This document shows positions 47,532 through 56,207 of a stretch of 64,000 nt of DNA, in pieces. Where the stretch lies: positions 1 to 64,000 of the forward strand of contig CAMEDC010000008.1 in assembly GCA_945913255.1 (NCBI GenBank), read 5' to 3'. The notes under the pieces were generated by a model. That model made no database searches. It was not told where the DNA came from and was given only the letters and a program-made list of their open reading frames with translations. The stretch comes from an uncultured Lachnospiraceae bacterium. Its GTDB lineage: Bacteria > Bacillota > Clostridia > Lachnospirales > Lachnospiraceae. Each line of letters starts with the position of its first letter. Within the stretch, counting starts at the first letter, position 1. The translations under genes were made by a program, and so were the position numbers.

Positions 47532-47698
47532 TTGTGGGCAGATGCGCGTGAGCTTGCTCACAGAGCAGCTGAGCCGCAAATTATACCATAGGGCGAAAGC
47601 CCGACATGAAATAAAATGTCGTAAGACATTTTATGAATGGAGCACGGCGAAAGAGAGCAGTGCAGGAGCACGGCGAAAGAGAGCAGTGCAGGAGCACG
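47524..47698 (+). other. Highly structured leader with several hairpins and a tandem 26-bp duplication
   Basis: GGTATAATTTG/CAAATTATACC (47524-47534/47577-47587); GTGAGC-TT-GCTCAC (47548-47561); GGGC-GAAA-GCCC (47591-47602); ATAAAATGTC-GTAA-GACATTTTAT (47611-47634); ggagcacggcgaaagagagcagtgca x2 (47639-47690) plus partial third copy. Confidence 0.75.
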
Positions 47699-47736
47699 TC
47701 GGAATGCGGCTATTTTTAGGAAGGAGACATTTTATC

Positions 47737-49341
47737 ATGTCTAATAAGGAAGTACAGAACACAGAAGAAAAAAAGATTGTAACGAAATATGATCTGAAAA
47801 TGCAAAGGCGAGAAGAGGAAAAGGCGAAAGCAAAGAGAGAACAGAGAGTCAGTCTGGTTACCGGTATTGTGGTAGTTGTGGCACTCTTTTGTTTTGTTGC
47901 ATCATTTCCGATTCGCAGCTGGCTTACCGTTAACGGCACATATATCAAAGTAGGAGGCGAAAAAGTAACCCGTCTGGAATTTGATTATTATTACCATACG
48001 TCGTTAAACAATTATGCAAATACGTACGGAAGCTATTTGTCCTATATGGGAATCGATTTGACCGGAGATTTGTCAAAGCAGATGTATTCCGCGGATCTTT
48101 CTTTTAAAGATTATTTTGAGGAGATGGCGGTAGAAAATCTGACACAGAACAAGGCACTTCTGGCAGAGGCAAAGGCAGCCGGTTTCACATATGATGCTAC
48201 TGCAGAGTATGAGGAATATGTGACTTCCCTGAAGGAAGCTGTTGCAGAAACAAATTTAAATGAGAGCGAATTTATCAAGGACAATTTCGGCCCTTATGCA
48301 ACACTTCCCCGCGTAAAGAAATTTATTCTTGAAAGCCTGGAAGCGACTGCTTATTACAATACCGTGGTGGAAGCAAAGACGCCTTCGGATGAAGAGGCAA
48401 GGGCCTATTACGAGGAAAATAAAGACACGTATGATTCTGTAGATTATCGGGTAACCTTAGTACAGGCAGAACTGCCTACGGAGCCTACCGATTTGGCTGA
48501 CCCTGTGGAGGAGAAAACCGCAGAAGGCTCTGCAGAAGCTTCTTCCGATACGGCTTCGGAAGCATATGAGCCTTCCGAGGCAGAAATTGAATTTGCCATG
48601 AAGAATGCAAAGGCAGATGCAGACGGCGTATTAAAGACAATTAAAACAGAGGGTGCGCTTCAGGAAAATCAGCAGAAATCCGATGTTTCCAGCAAAATTA
48701 GCGATTGGCTGTTCGACAGCGAAAGAAAAGCAGGCGATACCACTATTATTGAAGATAATACAAATTATGTTTATTATGTGCTTGCCTTTGAAAAGCGTTA
48801 TCTGGATGAGACACCCACCGTTGACGTTCGTGCGGTTCTGTTGAATGATGTTGACGGCGAGACAGTCTTGGAAGAGTGGAAGAGCGGTGCTGCTACCGAA
48901 GACAGCTTTGCAGAGTTAGCGGACAAGTATAACAAACCGGAACTTACTGCGGCAGAGGGCGGTTTCTATGATGCCCTGATGACAGATTCCATCCCTTCGG
49001 AACTGGCAGACTGGTTACTGGACAGCAGCCGTGTATACGGAGATACAACAGTCATAGCTCCGGAAGGAGATGAGTGCACTTATGTTCTTTACTATATCGG
49101 TACAGATAAGCCCCAATGGATGATGTCCGCGAAGAGTACAATGCTTAGTGATATCATGGCAGATTATCTGGTGGAAATTGCAGTTCCTTATGAGGTAACG
49201 GATCCGAAAAAAAATCTCAATTATCTGCAGGTATATGCGGCACAGGAATCCGCAGCAGCAGAGAGTGAAGCAGCTGAGCAGAACAGTGAGACACAAAGTT
49301 CGGAAGAAGCAGGCAGCGAGACAGGTTCTTCTGCACAGTAA
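47737..49341 (+). CDS. Membrane-anchored peptidyl-prolyl isomerase / foldase (PrsA/SurA-like)
   Basis: N-terminal cytoplasmic charged segment, one TM (LVTGIVVVVALFCFVASFPI), SurA_N-like chain and two parvulin-like blocks; aaggaga RBS before 47737. Confidence 0.75.
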   Translation: MSNKEVQNTEEKKIVTKYDLKMQRREEEKAKAKREQRVSLVTGIVVVVALFCFVASFPIRSWLTVNGTYIKVGGEKVTRLEFDYYYHTSLNNYANTYGSYLSYMGIDLTGDLSKQMYSADLSFKDYFEEMAVENLTQNKALLAEAKAAGFTYDATAEYEEYVTSLKEAVAETNLNESEFIKDNFGPYATLPRVKKFILESLEATAYYNTVVEAKTPSDEEARAYYEENKDTYDSVDYRVTLVQAELPTEPTDLADPVEEKTAEGSAEASSDTASEAYEPSEAEIEFAMKNAKADADGVLKTIKTEGALQENQQKSDVSSKISDWLFDSERKAGDTTIIEDNTNYVYYVLAFEKRYLDETPTVDVRAVLLNDVDGETVLEEWKSGAATEDSFAELADKYNKPELTAAEGGFYDALMTDSIPSELADWLLDSSRVYGDTTVIAPEGDECTYVLYYIGTDKPQWMMSAKSTMLSDIMADYLVEIAVPYEVTDPKKNLNYLQVYAAQESAAAESEAAEQNSETQSSEEAGSETGSSAQ

Positions 49342-49357
49342 ATGCTAAAAATGGATG

Positions 49358-49386
49358 GCGGTGGGGATTTCCTCACCGCTTTTTTG
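49358..49386 (+). terminator. Rho-independent terminator
   Basis: gcggtggggatttcctcaccgcttttttg. Confidence 0.8.
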
Positions 49387-49401
49387 AAAGAGAGAAGTAT
49401 T

Positions 49402-50208
49402 ATGGAGAAAAAAGCCCTGGTGCTGGATATTGATGGCACGCTTACAAATTCGAAGAAGGAAATTACAAAAGCCACAAAAGAAGCCATACAGGATATTATG
49501 AAGCGGGGACACAAGGTAATTCTGGCATCCGGCAGACCGACTGCAGGTATGCGCCGGTATGAAAAGGAACTGGAACTGGAAAAATATGATGGCTATCTGC
49601 TCTCTTTCAATGGAGCAAGAGTGATTGACTGCCATACCGGAGAGGTGGTTTACCAGCGTCTTCTGCCGCTGACCCTTTTGCCGGGATTGTATGGATACGC
49701 AAAAAAGAATGGCTGTGGTCTTGTCACTTATCTGGGAGAGCAGGTTATTTCGGCGTTTCCCATAGATAAATACGTGGAAACAGAGGCGAGAATCAATGGA
49801 CTTCCTGTAAAAGAGGTGGAGGATTTTACGGGTTTTGTGGATTTTGACATCAATAAATGTCTGATGACGGCCGATCCGGAAAAGGCAGCTGTTTTTGTGG
49901 AGGAACTACGTGGGAAATATGAGAAGGTAGCGAGTATCTTCCGGTCGGAGCCGTATTTTATAGAAATTATGCCGCAAAATGTAGACAAGGCTGCCTCATT
50001 GGAGAGAATGCTTTTGTCCATCGGCATGAAGCGGGAGGATACAGTCTGCTGTGGAGATGGTTTCAATGATATTTCCATGATTCAGTACGCAGGAGTAGGT
50101 GTGGCAATGGGGAATGCACAGGACGCGGTAAAGGAAGTGGCGGACTATATTACGGCAACCAATGATGAGGACGGATTGGTGCAGGTTATCGATAAATTTT
50201 TCCGGTAA
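49402..50208 (+). CDS. Cof-type HAD hydrolase
   Basis: ALVLDIDGTLTNSKKEI...ILASGRPTAGM...CCGDGFNDISMIQYAGVGVAMGNA. Confidence 0.93.
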   Translation: MEKKALVLDIDGTLTNSKKEITKATKEAIQDIMKRGHKVILASGRPTAGMRRYEKELELEKYDGYLLSFNGARVIDCHTGEVVYQRLLPLTLLPGLYGYAKKNGCGLVTYLGEQVISAFPIDKYVETEARINGLPVKEVEDFTGFVDFDINKCLMTADPEKAAVFVEELRGKYEKVASIFRSEPYFIEIMPQNVDKAASLERMLLSIGMKREDTVCCGDGFNDISMIQYAGVGVAMGNAQDAVKEVADYITATNDEDGLVQVIDKFFR

Positions 50209-50234
50209 AAGAGTTTTGCCGGCGAAGGAGACGC

Positions 50235-51590
50235 ATGGACAGAAATATCAGGATAACAATTCCGGAGAAGGCAAAGTATATCATAGATACAATTACGGCA
50301 GCAGGGTTTGAAGCATATGTGGTTGGCGGCTGCGTACGGGATTCTATTCTGGGCAGAAAACCGCAGGATTGGGATATCACCACATCTGCAAGACCAGAGC
50401 AGGTAAAGGCATTGTTTCCCCGTACCATTGACACCGGCCTGCAGCATGGAACCGTGACAGTGATACGGGAAAGAGAAGGGTTTGAAGTAACGACTTACCG
50501 CATTGACGGAGAATATGAGGACAGCAGACATCCCAGAGAAGTGATTTTTACGCCCAATCTGGAGGAAGATTTAAAACGCCGGGATTTTACCATCAATGCC
50601 ATGGCGTATAATGATGAAGCGGGTCTGATCGATATTTTCGGTGGGATGGAGGATATGGAAGCCGGTGTTATCCGCTGTGTGGGAAATCCTCTGGAGCGTT
50701 TTCGGGAGGATGCCTTGCGAATGCTCAGAGCCATTCGTTTTTCCGCACAGCTGGGCTTTCAAATTGATCCTTCCACCAGAGATGCCGTCAGAGAGCTTGC
50801 ACCTACACTGCAGAAAATCAGTGCCGAGAGGATACAGATGGAACTGGTGAAGCTGGTGACTTCACCGCATCCGGATTACCTCAGAGAGGCATATGCGCTT
50901 GGTGTCACAAAGGTGTTTTTTCCGGAATTTGATGCAGCCATGGAGACAGAACAGAATCATCCGCATCATATGTATTCTGTAGGGGAACATATTTTGCACA
51001 GTCTGAGTTTTACAGAGCCGGAAAAGGTACTTCGGCTTACCATGTTGCTGCATGATATCGGCAAACCGGAAGCTCTGAGCGTAGATGATAACGGCGTGAC
51101 GCATTTTTATGGTCATGCGGCAATCAGTGCGGAAATGGCAAAAAAAATTCTGCGCAGACTGAAATTTGATAATGATACCATCTACATGGTAGGCAAGCTG
51201 GTAAACTACCATGATTACGGAAATGGTGTGGAACCGGATCTCAGAACCGTGCGCAGAGCGGTTCATAAGGTAGGGGAGGATGCATTTCCTGCTTTGTTTC
51301 ATGTAAAAAGGGCGGATATTCTTGCTCAGAGCATTTACCAAAGGGAAGAAAAGCTGGAGAGAGTGTCAAAGTGGCAGCAGTTATATGAGGAGATAAAGGA
51401 GAAAAAACAGTGTATTTCATTAAGGGAGCTGGCTATAACAGGTTCTGATCTGATTGCTGCGGGCATAACGCCCGGCAAGGAGATTGGAGAGATCCTGCAG
51501 CAGCTTCTGGAACAGGTTCTGGAAAATCCCGAATTGAATACGCGGGAACAGCTTCTTTCAACCGTTCAGAAATATGTAATCAGAGGTTAG
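50235..51590 (+). CDS. cca: CCA tRNA nucleotidyltransferase
   Basis: AYVVGGCVRDSILGRKPQDWDITT...RRDFTINAMAYN...GNPLERFREDALRMLRAIRFSAQLGF; HD domain MLLHDIGKP. Confidence 0.95.
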   Translation: MDRNIRITIPEKAKYIIDTITAAGFEAYVVGGCVRDSILGRKPQDWDITTSARPEQVKALFPRTIDTGLQHGTVTVIREREGFEVTTYRIDGEYEDSRHPREVIFTPNLEEDLKRRDFTINAMAYNDEAGLIDIFGGMEDMEAGVIRCVGNPLERFREDALRMLRAIRFSAQLGFQIDPSTRDAVRELAPTLQKISAERIQMELVKLVTSPHPDYLREAYALGVTKVFFPEFDAAMETEQNHPHHMYSVGEHILHSLSFTEPEKVLRLTMLLHDIGKPEALSVDDNGVTHFYGHAAISAEMAKKILRRLKFDNDTIYMVGKLVNYHDYGNGVEPDLRTVRRAVHKVGEDAFPALFHVKRADILAQSIYQREEKLERVSKWQQLYEEIKEKKQCISLRELAITGSDLIAAGITPGKEIGEILQQLLEQVLENPELNTREQLLSTVQKYVIRG

Positions 51591-51653
51591 TTCTGAACAA
51601 TTCACCCCGTTCATAAGATAGGTTAGAAAGACGGACTATCAGGAGGGCGGTCA

Positions 51654-52667
51654 GTGAACGACAGGGCAGTGGAATTACTGGAACAATATGAGATAGAGGT
51701 ACTTCGTACCAGGAAGGGAAGAGGTGCCATAATATGTGATACCAATCAGGGATGCCTGATTTTGAAAGAATATACGGGAACCGGTGAAAGAATAGAGCTG
51801 CAGAACAGACTGCTGCGGGAGATTGCTACCGGAGGACTGCTGCGGGCAGAACAGATTATTCCAAGCAGGGAAGGTGCGTTGACAGTAAAAGACAATGATG
51901 GTATCTCTTATGTGCTGAAAACGTGGCTTGACGGAAGAGAGTTCAATCTTTATGATAAATCGGAATGTCTGGAAGCGGTTAGATTACTGGCAAAGCTTCA
52001 CGGATGCATGAAACTGCCATCGGACACGCCGGGAATTCCGGCACCTTTTTCTCCCCGGAAGGAATATGAAAAACACAATCGGGAACTGAAGCGGGTGCGG
52101 AGATATCTCCAGCAGAAGGGACAGAAGACCTGGTTTGAAATCAGTCTGCTGAATACGTTTGATTATTTTCTGGAACAGGCAATTGATATTTCCGGTGAAT
52201 GGGCGGAATACTGTGATTCCCGGGGTTATTGGCAGCAGGAGAGCGACCTGCGGGAAACAATTTCTTTTTGTCATGGTGATTATCAGTATCATAATATTAT
52301 CAGAGGCAGTGACGGATGGTTTTTGATCAACTTTGAGAAGTGCCTGCCGGACAATCCGATCAGGGATCTGTATCTTCTGCTCAGAAAGCTTTTGGAGAAG
52401 AGCAACTGGTCTGTCGCTCTGGGAAATTCTCTGATGGAGGCATATGAGACAGTCAGACCGATTGATGCTATGAGCAGAATCGATTTATACTACCGTCTGG
52501 CATATCCGGAAAAGTTCTGGAAAATTGCCAATTTTTATTACAATTCCGGAAAGGCATGGATTCCCGGAAAAAATCAGGAAAAGCTGGAGAAGCTGATTTC
52601 TCAGGAAAAGGAAAAACAGCATTTTCTGGATGAGATGTTTCGTGATGTGGCACATTTGCGGAAGTAG
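51654..52667 (+). CDS. CotS-like spore coat / phosphotransferase-fold protein
   Basis: CHGDYQYHNIIRGSDGWFLINFEKCLPDNPIRDLYLLLRK kinase-like block; GTG start. Confidence 0.82.
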   Translation: MNDRAVELLEQYEIEVLRTRKGRGAIICDTNQGCLILKEYTGTGERIELQNRLLREIATGGLLRAEQIIPSREGALTVKDNDGISYVLKTWLDGREFNLYDKSECLEAVRLLAKLHGCMKLPSDTPGIPAPFSPRKEYEKHNRELKRVRRYLQQKGQKTWFEISLLNTFDYFLEQAIDISGEWAEYCDSRGYWQQESDLRETISFCHGDYQYHNIIRGSDGWFLINFEKCLPDNPIRDLYLLLRKLLEKSNWSVALGNSLMEAYETVRPIDAMSRIDLYYRLAYPEKFWKIANFYYNSGKAWIPGKNQEKLEKLISQEKEKQHFLDEMFRDVAHLRK

Positions 52668-52682
52668 ATTAGGAGTAAAAAA

Positions 52683-54053
52683 GTGACAGTCGGGAAGAAC
52701 GAAAGAGAATGGAAGCGAAAAGTGAAGAATCTGGGACTTGCGCTGTTGTCGGCAGCAGTGCTGACAGCCTGTACAAATCCTTTTTCCGGAGAGGAGAAGC
52801 AGGAAACAGAGGCTGCACAAACTCAGGAACGGGTGGATACCGGATTTGTTGTGACGGGACCTGAAAGCTATGACTCAGCGGATACGGCAGTTTTGGTGAA
52901 TCGGGATGAGGAGAAGGGAACCCTTACCTTTCTGAATCTGGATTTGGGGAAAAGATATACACTTTCCATAGATGGAACGACAAGACTTTATGATAAATAC
53001 GGAGAAAGTATTTCCGCCAGTCAGCTGCAGAAAGGTGATATTGTAGATATTACTTTTCTGAAGTCAAAAAAGCATCTTACAACGTTACGATTTGCGGCAG
53101 AAAGCTGGAGCTGTACAGGTGTGGAGCGCTATGAGATAAATACGGTTCGCGGCGAAGTATCCATCGGCGGGGAAACTTACAAGCTGACGGAAAACACGCA
53201 ATATCTTTCCGAGGGCAGAAATGTGGAATGCATGGATTTGAATCCTGCCGATATCCTGAGCTTTTACGGAATCGGAACACAGGTATTGACCGTGCGGGTG
53301 GATAAGGGTCATGGATATCTGCGGCTGGCAAATGATGAGAATTTTGTGGGCGGATGGATTGAAGTCGGACAGTCTGTGATACAGCGGATTACGGAAGACA
53401 TGTGCCTGCTTGTTCCGGAGGGCAGTTATCAGGTAAACATCAGCAATAAAGGCGGCGGAGGCATAAAACAGGTGACAATCGCCCGCAATGAAGAGACAAC
53501 ATTGGATATTGGCGATTTGGAAATACCGGAGCCCCAGTACGGAATGGTTTTATTTTCCGTGGAGCCTTCCTCTGCGGATATTTATATTGACGGCTCCCAG
53601 GCAGATATTTCGGGACCTGTTTCTCTGGAGTATGGTCTGCATCAGTTGATTGCAAGAGCGGACGGATATCAGTCCATCACGCAGTATATCCGGGTGGGAC
53701 AGGAGTCTGCGGGCATTAACGTTGTGCTGGAGTCCAATACAGCTGAGGAAGAGGAAGAAAGCAGCAGGGAATCTTCTTCTGTTACAGATACAACTACTGA
53801 CTATTATAAAGTACATATTGATGCTCCGGAAGGGGCGGAGGTATATCTGGATGGAAATTATGTGGGGATTTCTCCCTGTTCTTTTAAAAAGACAACCGGT
53901 TCTCATGTAGTGACACTGCGCAAGTCGGGATATGTTACAAGGAGTTATACTGTACAAATAGACAGCGAGGAAAAGGATATTTCTTATTCTTTTGCGGAGC
54001 TTGTGACAGACAATTCCATGTCTGCGGAAATTTCGTTGGCCGATTCTGAATAA
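52683..54053 (+). CDS. PEGA-domain lipoprotein
   Basis: LTACTN lipobox; two PEGA repeats (VEPSSADIYIDGSQADISGPVSLEYGLHQLIARADGYQ; IDAPEGAEVYLDGNYVGISPCSFKKTTGSHVVTLRKSGY). Confidence 0.85.
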   Translation: MTVGKNEREWKRKVKNLGLALLSAAVLTACTNPFSGEEKQETEAAQTQERVDTGFVVTGPESYDSADTAVLVNRDEEKGTLTFLNLDLGKRYTLSIDGTTRLYDKYGESISASQLQKGDIVDITFLKSKKHLTTLRFAAESWSCTGVERYEINTVRGEVSIGGETYKLTENTQYLSEGRNVECMDLNPADILSFYGIGTQVLTVRVDKGHGYLRLANDENFVGGWIEVGQSVIQRITEDMCLLVPEGSYQVNISNKGGGGIKQVTIARNEETTLDIGDLEIPEPQYGMVLFSVEPSSADIYIDGSQADISGPVSLEYGLHQLIARADGYQSITQYIRVGQESAGINVVLESNTAEEEEESSRESSSVTDTTTDYYKVHIDAPEGAEVYLDGNYVGISPCSFKKTTGSHVVTLRKSGYVTRSYTVQIDSEEKDISYSFAELVTDNSMSAEISLADSE

Positions 54054-54113
54054 ACAGGCAGCAAAGAAAACAGAGTAAGGTTGCAAAAAAGCCGTAAATA
54101 TAAGGAAAATGCC

Positions 54114-54142
54114 TTGACAACCCCTGAAAAAACAGGTATATA
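54114..54142 (+). promoter_or_regulatory. Promoter of hup
   Basis: TTGACA (54114-54119), 17-nt spacer, TATATA (54137-54142). Confidence 0.65.
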
Positions 54143-54214
54143 TATTTATAGACGTTTCACAAGAAGCATCTACGAAAATACAAACAAGAAAATCCATTAT
54201 AGGAGGAGTTCAAT

Positions 54215-54490
54215 ATGAACAAGACAGAATTAGTTGCAGCTATGGCTGAGCAGGCTGGTGTATCCAAGAAGGATGCTGAGAAGACTTTAAAGGCTTTCAC
54301 AGATGTTGTTGCAGATGAGTTGAAGAAGGGCGGAAAAGTTCAGCTGGTTGGCTTCGGTACCTTCGAAGTATCCGAGAGAGCAGCAAGAGACGGCAGAAAT
54401 CCTCAGACCGGTAAGGTTATGAAGATTGCAGCTTCCAAGGCTCCCAAGTTCAAGGCTGGTAAGGCTCTGAAGGATATGCTGAACGCTTAA
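54215..54490 (+). CDS. hup: HU-family DNA-binding protein
   Basis: MNKTELVAAMAEQAGVSKKDAEKTL...VGFGTFEVSERAARDGRNPQTG. Confidence 0.97.
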   Translation: MNKTELVAAMAEQAGVSKKDAEKTLKAFTDVVADELKKGGKVQLVGFGTFEVSERAARDGRNPQTGKVMKIAASKAPKFKAGKALKDMLNA

Positions 54491-54508
54491 TTTTGTATAA
54501 GTGATAAG

Positions 54509-54553
54509 AAGCCCGGTTGGATACTTGCGTGAAAAGTATTCAGTCGGGCTTTT
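54509..54553 (+). terminator. Terminator after hup
   Basis: aagcccggttggatactt...aagtattcagtcgggctttt. Confidence 0.75.
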
Positions 54554-54593
54554 CGTATGGATAGCCGTCGGGGACGGTGGAATGAGAGGCAAA

Positions 54594-54833
54594 ATGAGAC
54601 TGGATAAATATTTAAAAGTATCAAGACTGATAAAGCGCCGCACAGTGGCAAATGAGGCCTGTGACAGTGGGCGCGTGTTGATTAACGATAAGCCGGCAAA
54701 GGCTTCTGCCAATGTAAAGGAAGGGGATATAATCACTATTTCTTTTGGCAATAAGGAAGTGAAGGTGGAAGTTCTGGATGTTCAGGAAACCGTAAAGAAA
54801 GAGGAGGCGAAGGAATTATTTCGCTATCTCTAA
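54594..54833 (+). CDS. rqcP: S4-domain RNA-binding protein RqcP/YabO
   Basis: MRLDKYLKVSRLIKRRTVANEACDSGRVLINDKPAKAS; start moved to 54594; synteny with yabP/yabQ. Confidence 0.92.
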   Translation: MRLDKYLKVSRLIKRRTVANEACDSGRVLINDKPAKASANVKEGDIITISFGNKEVKVEVLDVQETVKKEEAKELFRYL

Positions 54834-54928
54834 TTTACAGGTATGGTGGGAAGATGCCCTGCATATGCTTTATTGGTAGGAAATGCGGAAGGAATTTCGG
54901 AAGAGATTTCGGCAGAAGGGAGAAGCCT

Positions 54929-55216
54929 ATGGAGGATTTAAACAGCAGTACCCGTACCCATAAAATCATCATGACGAATAGAAAGAACTGTACGATAAAC
55001 GGTGTAAAGGATGTACTGACTTTTGATATGCATGAGATTCTTCTTGAGACAGAACAGGGAATGCTGATGATTAAGGGTGACGACTTGCATGTGAACAGAC
55101 TCTCTCTGGAAAAAGGAGAAGTGGATGTAGACGGCAGAATAGACAGTTTGACCTATTCTGATGCTGCAGGTACAGGACATAAAAATGAATCCTTTCTGAG
55201 CAAGCTTTTTCGGTAG
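54929..55216 (+). CDS. yabP: Sporulation protein YabP
   Basis: HKIIMTNRKNCTINGVKDVLTFDMHEILLETEQGMLMIKGDDLHVNRLSLEKGEVDVDG; synteny. Confidence 0.93.
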   Translation: MEDLNSSTRTHKIIMTNRKNCTINGVKDVLTFDMHEILLETEQGMLMIKGDDLHVNRLSLEKGEVDVDGRIDSLTYSDAAGTGHKNESFLSKLFR

Positions 55217-55219
55217 AGA

Positions 55220-55708
55220 ATGGTAAACGAAAATGAAGTTCTTCTGCATGCCCTGATGATGGGGGTTTTCATTACCTTTATTTATGATATGTTTAGAATT
55301 TTTCGCAGAGTAATTCCGCACAGAGATTTTTTTGTATCCCTGGAAGATTTATGCTTTTGGATTTATTGCGGTGGAGAGGTGTTTCTGTTGATGTATCATG
55401 AAAGCAACGGAACGCTGCGCTGGTTTGCCGTACTTGGCGCATTGACGGGAATGATGCTGTACAGGAAGCTGGTGAGTCCGTGGTTTGTAAAATATGTTGC
55501 CATGTTCATCAAAAAAGGAATGGAAATAATTACCGGAACACTCAGATGGATTTGCAGCCCATTGATAATACTTCGCAAAAAAGCGGGTATTCGGGCAGGA
55601 CGACTGAAGGCAGGAACCGGCTGCCTGCTTCGACGTATAGGAAGAATCCTGAAAAACAAGTTGACGTATTTCCTGAAAGTGCTTAAAATTACTGTAAAGA
55701 CAAAGTAA
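55220..55708 (+). CDS. yabQ: Spore cortex protein YabQ
   Basis: ALMMGVFITFIYDMFRIFRRVIPHRDFFVSLEDLCFWIYCG; synteny. Confidence 0.9.
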   Translation: MVNENEVLLHALMMGVFITFIYDMFRIFRRVIPHRDFFVSLEDLCFWIYCGGEVFLLMYHESNGTLRWFAVLGALTGMMLYRKLVSPWFVKYVAMFIKKGMEIITGTLRWICSPLIILRKKAGIRAGRLKAGTGCLLRRIGRILKNKLTYFLKVLKITVKTK

Positions 55709-55743
55709 TGCAGTAATTTTTACGGCGGAAGAAAGGAGTGCCT

Positions 55744-56058
55744 ATGGCGAGAGCAAGACGCAGAGTAGCATATCGAAAAAGAAATCAGAATCGCTTCAGT
55801 ATGTTTCTGGTAATGCTGGTTGTGTTGATGATCATGATTGTCGTTGCGGTAAAAAGCGTGGAATTGCAGGGTAAAATAGATGCCAAGGCAATGGAAGAGG
55901 AGCAGCTTGATAAACAGATTACTGCCGAGAAGGACCGAACCGAGGAGATAGAAGAGTTCGGCAAAGAAGTACAGACAAAGGGTTACATTGAGGATGTTGC
56001 CCGGGAAAAGCTTGGCCTGATGTATGAAGATGAGATTCTATTTAAAGAGGATAATTAA
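55744..56058 (+). CDS. divIC: Septum formation initiator DivIC
   Basis: Single TM followed by coiled coil and GYIEDVAREKLGLMYEDEILF; synteny. Start may be 55738 or 55744. Confidence 0.87.
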   Translation: MARARRRVAYRKRNQNRFSMFLVMLVVLMIMIVVAVKSVELQGKIDAKAMEEEQLDKQITAEKDRTEEIEEFGKEVQTKGYIEDVAREKLGLMYEDEILFKEDN

Positions 56059-56098
56059 AAAGCAGGAGCAGGAGCGAAAAACCGCCCTGCTTTTTTTG
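56057..56098 (+). terminator. Rho-independent terminator after divIC
   Basis: aaaagcagg...cctgctttttttg. Confidence 0.7.
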
Positions 56099-56127
56099 TC
56101 GCAAAACTTTAAGGGGAAGGACACCTG

Positions 56128-56163
56128 TTTTTGACAAAAAATGTATCCTGCCAAACCTACAAT
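56128..56163 (+). promoter_or_regulatory. Candidate Spo0A-dependent spoIIE promoter
   Basis: Minus strand reads TTTTTGTCAAAAA (0A-box-like) at 56128-56140; plus strand TTGACA (56131-56136), 21-nt spacer, TACAAT (56158-56163). Confidence 0.5.
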
Positions 56164-56207
56164 AAACTCTGCTGCGAAATGTGCAGCGGAAAGGTATGGG
56201 AGGATAG

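Noticed and set aside
47639-47698. Tandem 26-bp repeat considered as a CRISPR fragment
   Set aside because: Copies are directly adjacent with no spacers and no cas genes are visible.
47497-47736. In-frame 80-codon extension of the foldase gene
   Set aside because: It overlaps the promoter and structured leader; a good RBS and charged N-terminus plus TM support a start at 47737.
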